DNA of 8,806 nucleotides from Haloarculaceae archaeon (lineage in GTDB: Archaea > Halobacteriota > Halobacteria > Halobacteriales > Haloarculaceae). Under the pieces are notes generated by a model, which saw only the letters and a program-made list of their open reading frames with translations, did no database searches and was not told the DNA's origin. The position numbers and the translations under genes were made by a program. Shown in pieces: positions 1 to 5,093 of this stretch (the first letter of the stretch is position 1; each line of letters begins with the position of its first letter). The DNA lies in assembly GCA_028274885.1 (NCBI GenBank), contig JAQCMX010000215.1:1-8806 (forward strand), read 5' to 3'.

Positions 1-18
1 TACTTTCACGTGCTGCAT
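1..18 (-). CDS. N-terminus of probable KH-domain RNA-binding protein (partial)
   Basis: Only the first six codons lie in the window, reading MQHVKV on the minus strand, and the gene continues past the left edge. I recall haloarchaeal KH-domain proteins related to the ribosome-assembly factor Pno1/Dim2 that begin with MQHVKI or a close variant, so this is the most likely identity. Six residues are weak evidence by themselves. A start here is supported by a TATA-like TTTAA on the minus strand about 32 bp upstream, which would give a transcript beginning only a few bases before the ATG. The gene diverges from cspA. If the guess is right, the protein binds RNA in small-subunit ribosome maturation. 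The identity is inference; the promoter and start codon are seen directly. Confidence 0.45.
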
Positions 19-47
19 AATGTATGCGAAGGTACGCTACTGAACCG

Positions 48-52
48 TTAAA
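48..52 (-). promoter_or_regulatory. TATA-like box for the left-edge gene
   Basis: TTTAA on the minus strand is centred about 32 bp before the ATG at 18. Archaeal transcription usually starts about 25-27 bp after the box centre, which would leave a leader of only about 5 nt. No second candidate lies closer to the start. Confidence 0.5.
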
Positions 53-277
53 GTGCTTCGGCACAGGAGACGGAACCGACGACTGGACAGACAGGGCGGT
101 GACCCGACGCCCCGACGAGGAACAGATTCGGGGCAAAGATGATAAAAAATACAAAGCGAGGGCCCCCCGAACGAGGGGTTTGAACTTTCTGACAGGAACC
201 TGATCTGAACAGATATCCATCGAGAGTCCTCAAGAGTCGTGTGAACGGGTATCATCCAGATCGCCCTGTCGGAAGGG
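53..277. other. Gene-free hairpin-rich intergenic region between two divergent promoters
   Basis: I see no convincing coding region here; the short minus-strand reading frames at 37-255 lack any recognisable protein character. Several structures are visible: GGGCG/CGCCC arms at 94-98 and 108-112, CCCCGA/TCGGGG arms at 110-115 and 128-133, and CCCC/GGGG arms at 165-168 and 175-178 around a 6-nt loop. An A-rich run lies at 141-150 and two small dyads at 193-214. It could hold an untranslated RNA gene or regulatory sites. I could not match it to tRNA, 5S rRNA, SRP RNA, RNase P RNA, or a well-formed C/D or H/ACA guide RNA. Confidence 0.5.
193..214. repeat. Two adjacent short dyads with AA cores
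   Basis: CAGG-AA-CCTG at 193-202 abuts ATCTG-AA-CAGAT at 203-214. Their centres are 11 bp apart, about one helical turn, so a protein could contact both on the same DNA face. They lie about 65-85 bp upstream of the cspA TATA box. The dyads are seen in the sequence; an operator role is inference. Confidence 0.4.
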
Positions 278-283
278 TTATAC
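278..283 (+). promoter_or_regulatory. TATA-like box of cspA
   Basis: TTATAC is centred about 29 bp before the ATG at 310. This predicts a leaderless or nearly leaderless cspA mRNA. It also argues against the longer reading frame that begins with GTG at 241, because that codon would lie upstream of the promoter. Confidence 0.6.
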
Positions 284-309
284 GTGTTCCGGCTGTGAGT
301 TCACTCGCA

Positions 310-501
310 ATGGCAGAAGGTACGGTCGATTTCTTCAACGACACAGGCGGTTACGGTTTCATCGAGACTGAGGACGCAGACGAAGACGTATTCTTCCACA
401 TGGAGGACGTCGGCGGCCCGGACCTCGAAGAAGGACAGGAAGTCGAATTCGACATCGAGGACGCACCGAAAGGGCCGCGTGCCACGAACGTCGTTCGATA
501 A
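310..501 (+). CDS. cspA: Cold-shock protein, CspA family
   Basis: This 63-residue protein is a single cold-shock domain, a five-stranded OB-fold that binds single-stranded RNA or DNA and acts as an RNA chaperone in the cytoplasm. The nucleic-acid-binding motifs are visible: RNP1-like GGYGFI at residues 13-18 and RNP2-like DVFFH at 26-30. The C-terminal KGPRATNV matches the usual end of the family. The length is a little under the usual 65-70 residues of bacterial Csp proteins, and the chain is very acidic between the motifs, as expected for a protein folding in high salt. I chose ATG 310 because a TATA-like box lies 29 bp upstream and the family begins MAxGTVxFF. The in-frame extension to 241 would add 23 residues with no family match. 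The gene is monocistronic and converges on ilvD. Confidence 0.93.
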   Translation: MAEGTVDFFNDTGGYGFIETEDADEDVFFHMEDVGGPDLEEGQEVEFDIEDAPKGPRATNVVR

Positions 502-589
502 CCCGGCGCTAGACGTCCGGTACTAACTCAATTCCTACAATTTCCACCCCGAACAGCGACGGCTCCGGGACGAACGGACGGCTGTCGAG
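502..589. other. Convergent intergenic region between cspA and ilvD
   Basis: This 88-bp stretch separates two genes that end towards each other. It contains an A/T-richer patch at about 522-545 with short T runs such as CAATTTCC, which may serve as a weak archaeal terminator. I see no strong hairpin followed by a long T tract. Confidence 0.35.
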
Positions 590-2323
590 CTAGTCCCACG
601 TGACGCCGGGATTGGTCACGGCACCGTTTGCCGCCGAACCGAAGTCCCGCACGTACTTCGCGAGCACACCGGTTTCGTATGCGGGTGCTGGGTCGTAATC
701 CGCGAGGCGCGAGTCTATTTCGTCCGCGGAGAGATCCACGGAGAGTTCGAGGTTGTCGACGTCGATGGTGACGGTGTCACCGTCCTCGAGTGCGGCGATT
801 GGGCCGCCGACGTAGGCCTCGGGGGCGACGTGGCCGATAGAGAGCCCGCGCGTCGCGCCTGAAAAGCGCCCGTCGGTAAAGAGTGCCACGTCCTCGGCGT
901 GGCCCTGGCCGGCAACGGCGGAGGTGACACCGAGCATCTCGCGCATCCCCGGGCCACCACAGGGGCCCTCGTTACGGATGCAGACGACGTCACCCGACTC
1001 GATGTTACCGTCCTGGACGTATGCCATCGCATCCTCTTCGTTCTCGAAGACCTGCACAGGGCCCTCGTGACGGAGGTGATCCTCGCCGGTGATCTTGATG
1101 ACTGCGCCATCGGGTGCGAGGTTCCCGGTGAGGATGCGGATCGCGCCCCGTTCGTGGATCGGATCGTCGACGGTGTGGAGAAACTCCGCGTCGAGATCCT
1201 CGATCGCCGGTGGATCGATCGCCGCGAGCTGTGCGTCGAGGGTGTCACCCGTGACCGTCGTGGCACCCCCATCCAGGAGTCCGGCGTCGGAAAGTTCCCG
1301 CAGGACCACGGGAACACCGCCGACCTCGTGGAGGTCGTTCATCATCCGCTCGCCACCGGGTTGGAGGTCGGCGATTTTCGGCGTGCGGGCGCTGATCTCG
1401 TTGAACGCCTGGATGTCGAGATCGATGCCGGCCTCGGCCGCAAGCGCGAGTAGATGTAGTACTGCGTTTGTCGATCCGCCGATAGCTACCTGCAGGGCAA
1501 TCGCGTTCTCGAAGGAGGCCCGGGTGAGAAAGTCCGAGGGGCGACGGCCGGTCTCGACGGCCTCGACGGCGAGTTCGCCCGCACGCCGGGCCTCCTCGTA
1601 GCGTGACTGATCCTCGGCCGGCGGGGACGCGCTGCCAAGGGGTGCAAAACCGAGCACCTCGCTGATCGAGGCCATCGTGTTGGCGGTGAACATCCCGCCA
1701 CAGGAGCCGGCACCGGGACAGGCGGTGCGTTCCATCTCGTCGAGTTCCGACTCGCTCATCTCGCCGTCCGCCACCGCGCCGACGCCCTCGAAGAGGTTCT
1801 GTATCGTGACCTCGCGACCATCGTGCTCACCGGGCATGATCGAACCGCCATAGAGGAACACGGAGGGGAGATCGGTTCGGATCGATGCCATCATCATCCC
1901 CGGCATGTTCTTGTCACAGCCACCGATGGTGACCAGCCCGTCCATGCGCTCACCGAAGGCGACGAGTTCGACCGAGTCCGCGATTATCTCCCGGGAGATC
2001 AGCGAGGCGCGCATCCCTTCGGTCCCCATGGAGATGGCATCGGAGATCGTGATCGTTCCAAACTCGATTGGCATCCCCTCGGTTTCGTCGATCGACTCGT
2101 ACGCAGCACCAGCCACGTCGTCGAGGTGGACGTTACAGGGGGTGATGTCGGCGGCCGGATTGGCGATGCCGACCATCGGCGAGGACAGATCCGTGTCGTC
2201 GTAGCCCATCGCCCGAAACATCGCACGGTGGGGGGCGCGTTCGGCACCCTGCGTGACCTCGTTGCTGGGCAGGTCCGGGTCCTTCTCGTACTCGAAGGTC
2301 TCCTCGTGGTCCTGTTTGCTCAT
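590..2323 (-). CDS. ilvD: Dihydroxy-acid dehydratase
   Basis: This 577-residue IlvD/Edd-family enzyme dehydrates 2,3-dihydroxy-isovalerate and 2,3-dihydroxy-3-methylvalerate to the 2-oxo acids that precede valine, leucine, isoleucine and pantothenate. Three Fe-S ligand cysteines are present at the expected spacing: Cys63 in TPCNVH, Cys136 in GGCDKNMPG and Cys208 in CPGAGSCGGMF. Asp95 in TISDAISMG, and Asp137 with Lys138 in the DKN motif, correspond to the Mg2+ site. Ser488 in GRFSGATRG corresponds to the catalytic serine near the C-terminus. Length is normal for the family (about 550-580). The ATG at 2323 is supported by a TATA-like TTTAAG 27 bp upstream, giving a leaderless mRNA, so ilvD is probably its own transcription unit although it follows the FAU-1 gene on the same strand after 57 bp. 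The other branched-chain genes are not in the window. Confidence 0.98.
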   Translation of the reverse strand: MSKQDHEETFEYEKDPDLPSNEVTQGAERAPHRAMFRAMGYDDTDLSSPMVGIANPAADITPCNVHLDDVAGAAYESIDETEGMPIEFGTITISDAISMGTEGMRASLISREIIADSVELVAFGERMDGLVTIGGCDKNMPGMMMASIRTDLPSVFLYGGSIMPGEHDGREVTIQNLFEGVGAVADGEMSESELDEMERTACPGAGSCGGMFTANTMASISEVLGFAPLGSASPPAEDQSRYEEARRAGELAVEAVETGRRPSDFLTRASFENAIALQVAIGGSTNAVLHLLALAAEAGIDLDIQAFNEISARTPKIADLQPGGERMMNDLHEVGGVPVVLRELSDAGLLDGGATTVTGDTLDAQLAAIDPPAIEDLDAEFLHTVDDPIHERGAIRILTGNLAPDGAVIKITGEDHLRHEGPVQVFENEEDAMAYVQDGNIESGDVVCIRNEGPCGGPGMREMLGVTSAVAGQGHAEDVALFTDGRFSGATRGLSIGHVAPEAYVGGPIAALEDGDTVTIDVDNLELSVDLSADEIDSRLADYDPAPAYETGVLAKYVRDFGSAANGAVTNPGVTWD

Positions 2324-2347
2324 GCATATGTGCTGGCCCCGGGTCCA

Positions 2348-2353
2348 CTTAAA
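2348..2353 (-). promoter_or_regulatory. TATA-like box of ilvD
   Basis: TTTAAG on the minus strand is centred about 27 bp before the ilvD ATG, the spacing expected of a leaderless haloarchaeal promoter. It sits in the 57-bp gap after the FAU-1 gene, which suggests ilvD can be transcribed separately from the genes upstream. Confidence 0.65.
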
Positions 2354-2380
2354 CGACGCCTTCGGCCGGTGGGTATCCGT

Positions 2381-3778
2381 TCACAGGGCGGTTGCCACGG
2401 CAGCGGCTACCTCCCTGGCCCGCTCGGCCAGTGCCGGACGGAGGAGTCCCGCCTCGACGGCCGCGTCGAGTTCGTCGTCGTCGACGCGCTCGACTGTCCC
2501 GTCGGCGTGTTTGATCACGTCCACGTGGAGGTCCACGTAGCGCACTTCGTCGGGAAAGATCTCCACGGGGGTACAGACGTTGACGTAGGTCCCCCGTCGG
2601 GTCCCGTCCTCGCCGCGGTAGACGGTTGGATACCACCAGCGTCCCTCCTGGAATTTCGTGACGGCGACATCGCCCGCCTGAATCTCGACGTCGAGCGCGT
2701 CGTACGTCCCCCCGGCCGAGAGTTCCCGCCGGAGGCGAACGTTCCCGTCGGAATCACGGTCGACGACCTCGCCGGTGCCGAGTTCGATCCGCCGGCCGTC
2801 GGGTTTGCCGTGCCCGATCGTGAGTGTCGCACCCGTCTCGGGGCCAAACTGCGTGGCCACCGCGTCGAACGGGAAGGTGTCGGTCGCGCTGCCCTCGCAG
2901 ACGCGTTCGACAAAATCGACGGCGTCGCTTGCCGCCCGGGAGCCAGCCTTTGTGCGGTGGTGTCCCGGCATCGTCGCGGTAACACCCCGCCGGTGGTCGT
3001 CGAGTGCGAACCGCGACTCGCGGCCGAACCAGACCCACCGCGTCGCGACGCCTGCCCAGTAGCGGTGGGGGGCGACCTCGTCAGGTTCCGGCGCGTCGAC
3101 AACCGCCTCCTCGAGGGCGCGGGCCCGGTCACCGAGCAACTCGGTCACCTCGCCGAGCGCATCGAGGTCGGCCTCCTCGGCACCGGTTCCCCAGTCCAGG
3201 GCCCACCCCTCGGGTGGCTCGGCAGGGACGATGTCGGCAAGTTCCGGGCCGTCGCTCCGGGCGGTCCCACCGCGGGCGAGCGATGCGAGGGTCCCCTGGA
3301 TCCGGAGTGTCGTCCCGAGCACCGGTCGATCGTCGGTCCAGGGTGGCCGTGGCTCGTCGACCTGCACGCGAAGCGTCTCGCCGGTTTCGACGTGACGTGT
3401 GGTCTTCGAATAGGGGAGAAACCCCGTTCGGTCGCCGGCGGGTGGGCCGTCGGCGTCCGGTTCGCAGGCCACGAGCGCCCCGCTTCCGAGCGTTTCGACG
3501 ACTTCACCGGCGTAGACGGCGTCGCGGGGGAGTCGTGTCTCCCAGGCAAGTGTATCACTGGCGAGCGAGCGGAGCCGCTCGGTGATCATTTCGACGCGTT
3601 CCGGGGCGCCGTGGACACCGACCCCCTGGCGGTCGGCGGTTGCCTCGACTGTCGCCCGGGCCGGGGCGACGGGAAAGGAGCCCTCGAAGCGGCGACAGAT
3701 TGGGGGCGACGCCTGAACGACATCCTCCAGAAAAGCGGTGAGTGCGGTCGCGTAGATACCCCGGACCCGAACAGTCAT
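2381..3778 (-). CDS. fau-1: FAU-1 family RNA-binding protein / probable ribonuclease (RNase E/G-like, DUF402)
   Basis: The 465-residue product matches the archaeal FAU-1 family, which binds AU-rich RNA; the Pyrococcus furiosus member has been reported as a ribonuclease acting on 5S rRNA precursor. The N-terminus (VRGIYATALT, then VQASPPICRRF) is typical. Residues about 85-165 look like the S1/OB-fold of RNase E/G proteins (VYAGEVVET, GFLPYS). The C-terminal part, about 355-445, is a DUF402 domain with TYVNVCTPVEIFP and YVDLHVDVIKHADG. The length is close to the roughly 470 residues known for the family. The gene follows secG by 16 bp on the same strand without its own clear TATA box or GGAGG-type ribosome site, so the two are probably co-transcribed. 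Family assignment is firm; the substrate in this organism is inferred. Confidence 0.92.
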   Translation of the reverse strand: MTVRVRGIYATALTAFLEDVVQASPPICRRFEGSFPVAPARATVEATADRQGVGVHGAPERVEMITERLRSLASDTLAWETRLPRDAVYAGEVVETLGSGALVACEPDADGPPAGDRTGFLPYSKTTRHVETGETLRVQVDEPRPPWTDDRPVLGTTLRIQGTLASLARGGTARSDGPELADIVPAEPPEGWALDWGTGAEEADLDALGEVTELLGDRARALEEAVVDAPEPDEVAPHRYWAGVATRWVWFGRESRFALDDHRRGVTATMPGHHRTKAGSRAASDAVDFVERVCEGSATDTFPFDAVATQFGPETGATLTIGHGKPDGRRIELGTGEVVDRDSDGNVRLRRELSAGGTYDALDVEIQAGDVAVTKFQEGRWWYPTVYRGEDGTRRGTYVNVCTPVEIFPDEVRYVDLHVDVIKHADGTVERVDDDELDAAVEAGLLRPALAERAREVAAAVATAL

Positions 3779-3794
3779 CGAACGAGCAGGAAGA

Positions 3795-3959
3795 TCAGAA
3801 GATAAAGCCGTTGAACAGGAGGACGACGATCCCGATCAGGGTGCTCATAGCGACGACTGTTTTGGGATTCAGGGTCAGACCTTTCTGCTCCTCGGAGTCG
3901 AAATATCGGACGAGACCCGCACTGGACATCAGGCCCGAACCGGGCTGTTGTGAACTCAT
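3795..3959 (-). CDS. secG: Preprotein translocase subunit Sec61-beta (SecG)
   Basis: A 54-residue gene reads MSSQQPGSGLMSSAGLVRYF at its start. This is the haloarchaeal Sec61-beta signature: a Ser/Gly-rich tail, LMSSAGLVRYFDSEE at residues 10-24, a short polar linker to NPKTVV at 31-36, and one C-terminal transmembrane segment at about 35-54. Sec61-beta is the small tail-anchored subunit of the SecYE-beta translocon in the cytoplasmic membrane. The ATG at 3959 is supported by a TATA-like TTTAGG on the minus strand about 31 bp upstream. The gene heads a probable two-gene unit with the FAU-1 gene and diverges from thioredoxin. Family lengths of about 50-60 residues fit. Confidence 0.93.
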   Translation of the reverse strand: MSSQQPGSGLMSSAGLVRYFDSEEQKGLTLNPKTVVAMSTLIGIVVLLFNGFIF

Positions 3960-3987
3960 CGTATCGAATTATCGATCGGGAAGACTC

Positions 3988-3993
3988 CTAAAC
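3988..3993 (-). promoter_or_regulatory. TATA-like box of secG-fau-1 unit
   Basis: GTTTAG on the minus strand is centred about 31 bp before the secG ATG, which predicts a leader of roughly 4-6 nt. No competing A/T-rich box lies at the right distance. Confidence 0.5.
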
Positions 3994-4088
3994 GTTTCGC
4001 TCGCAATCTGCAGCGGTGCCGACAAACTCCGGGGCGGGATCCGGTGGAGGGGGTGATTCCAGGCATAGGCGAGCCAGACACAGACAGG

Positions 4089-4098
4089 GTGTGCACAC
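4089..4098. repeat. Perfect 10-bp palindrome GTGTGCACAC
   Basis: GTGTGCACAC reads identically on both strands. It lies about 22 bp upstream of the thioredoxin TATA-like box and about 90 bp upstream of the divergent secG box on the other strand. An activator or repressor site is possible, but the palindrome is short enough to arise by chance. Confidence 0.35.
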
Positions 4099-4119
4099 TG
4101 GACGGGAGCGGACACAATC

Positions 4120-4125
4120 CTTATC
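4120..4125 (+). promoter_or_regulatory. TATA-like box of thioredoxin gene
   Basis: CTTATC lies about 33 bp before the thioredoxin ATG at 4156, slightly farther than at the other genes here. It would give a leader of about 6-8 nt. It is the best candidate in the gap, but the match is weaker than for serA or the 55-aa gene. Confidence 0.4.
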
Positions 4126-4155
4126 AGAACCGCAAGACTATCTTAAAGCGAACGC

Positions 4156-4422
4156 ATGACAGTTACGCTCAAGGACTTCTACGCGGATTGGTGTGGCCCC
4201 TGCAAGACGCAAGATCCGATCCTCGAAGACCTCGAGGAGGAGTGGGACGGCGTCGAGTTCGAGAAAATCGATGTCGATGCGGAGCAGGAGGTTGCAAATG
4301 AGTATCAGGTGCGGTCGCTTCCGACACTCATCGTCGAAAACGATGATGGGATCGTCGAACGGTTTGTGGGTGTCACGCAGGCCGGGGACATCGAGGACGC
4401 GTTGCAGGAAGCCAACGCGTAG
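4156..4422 (+). CDS. Thioredoxin, short single-domain form
   Basis: The 88-residue protein carries the thioredoxin active site WCGPC at residues 12-16, inside FYADWCGPCK, and the cis-proline loop SLPTLIV with Pro56. It is a cytoplasmic dithiol-disulfide oxidoreductase that would reduce protein disulfides with electrons from a thioredoxin reductase, which is not in the window. It is about 20 residues shorter than classic thioredoxins because it lacks the first strand and helix, resembling the small archaeal thioredoxin/glutaredoxin-like proteins. Truncation is unlikely: the ATG follows a TATA-like box at the right distance, and the protein begins directly with the strand leading to the active site. 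It is monocistronic, divergent from secG, and converges on the polyprenol kinase-like gene after 38 bp. Confidence 0.94.
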   Translation: MTVTLKDFYADWCGPCKTQDPILEDLEEEWDGVEFEKIDVDAEQEVANEYQVRSLPTLIVENDDGIVERFVGVTQAGDIEDALQEANA

Positions 4423-4460
4423 CTCTGTCTCTACGGCCTGCTCCCGGTCGCAACTGAGAC

Positions 4461-5087
4461 TCACAGCAGCGTAGCCAGTTCGATCCCTAAAAGGATGCCT
4501 GCGGCAGCAGCGGGTGGAATCGTGAGATTGTCGTCGATGACGTAGCCACGGATGATCGGTTTGACGCCGTCTGCGAGTGTCCCGCCCAGTGCGCCGAACA
4601 CGACCGCAAGGGGGGTTTGGGAGAGAAACGGGGCGGCAACGGCCACGCAGATACAGAACATGCCCACGAGCGCTGGGGGTCGTTTGATCGTCCGCAACTC
4701 ACCGGAACTGAGCGTGCCACTGAGTGGGTCTCCGAGCACGAGCATCAGGATGGCGGGGATGGCAATCTGTGGCTCGAAGCCAACAGCAACCACCGTTGAG
4801 GAGAACATATACAATGCGTAGCCGGCGACGTTGTTCTCCTCGTAGCCACGGGTGAGGTGATCGTAGATCTGCGAGTTCAGTCCGACCGAGAGCCGGAGTA
4901 GTTCCAGCGCGCCCACGATGACCGTCCCCACCATGTAAAACAGTCGGACCTGTCCCCAGGTCGCCAGGTTCAGTAGGTACAACGCGGGAAGTCCAGCACC
5001 GCTGGCGTGGACGAGGCGACGGGCGAACTCGTCTGCCAGTAACCGCCGGCGGACCCGACCGATCAGCGGGCGGGTCGGGTCGGTCAT
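4461..5087 (-). CDS. Dolichol/polyprenol kinase-like membrane protein
   Basis: This 208-residue hydrophobic protein looks like the archaeal branch of the SEC59/phytol kinase family, CTP-dependent kinases that phosphorylate polyprenols or related lipids. Supporting motifs are EFARRLVHASG near the start (residues 20-30), a conserved Glu in the second hydrophobic segment (ELLRL, 62-66), LGDPLSGT at 118-125, GTLADGVKP at 169-177 and DNLTIPPAAA at 186-195. About six or seven membrane segments can be seen, at roughly 28-45, 48-66, 88-106, 109-122, 140-158, 160-176 and 190-208. It is the last gene of the CBS-glyS operon, starting 6 bp after the glyS stop with no clear ribosome site. Dolichyl phosphate would carry the N-glycans of haloarchaeal surface proteins. 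Family is fairly sure; the lipid substrate is inferred. Confidence 0.85.
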   Translation of the reverse strand: MTDPTRPLIGRVRRRLLADEFARRLVHASGAGLPALYLLNLATWGQVRLFYMVGTVIVGALELLRLSVGLNSQIYDHLTRGYEENNVAGYALYMFSSTVVAVGFEPQIAIPAILMLVLGDPLSGTLSSGELRTIKRPPALVGMFCICVAVAAPFLSQTPLAVVFGALGGTLADGVKPIIRGYVIDDNLTIPPAAAAGILLGIELATLL

Positions 5088-5093
5088 CGCCGG

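Noticed and set aside
94..124. Possible H/ACA guide RNA (hairpin with loop GTGACCCGA, then ACA at 122-124)
   Set aside because: The loop recalls a K-loop, but no lower stem can be formed around a guide pocket before the ACA.
176..187. T-arm-like GGGTTTGAACTT
   Set aside because: No matching T-stem, anticodon arm or acceptor stem surrounds it on either strand, so it is not a tRNA.
138..192. Possible C/D-box guide RNA (ATGATAA near 139-145 and CTGA at 189-192)
   Set aside because: The C box deviates from RTGATGA, there are no convincing C' and D' boxes, and I could match no rRNA or tRNA target to the bases before the D box.
241..309. N-terminal extension of cspA from the GTG at 241
   Set aside because: It would begin upstream of the TATA-like box at 278-283 and adds 23 residues that do not fit the cold-shock family start.
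1823..3805. Long plus-strand open frame of 660 codons antisense to ilvD and the FAU-1 gene
   Set aside because: It spans two well-recognised genes and their gap on the opposite strand. Its translation has no recognisable motifs. Open antisense frames are common in G/C-rich haloarchaeal DNA with strong third-position bias.
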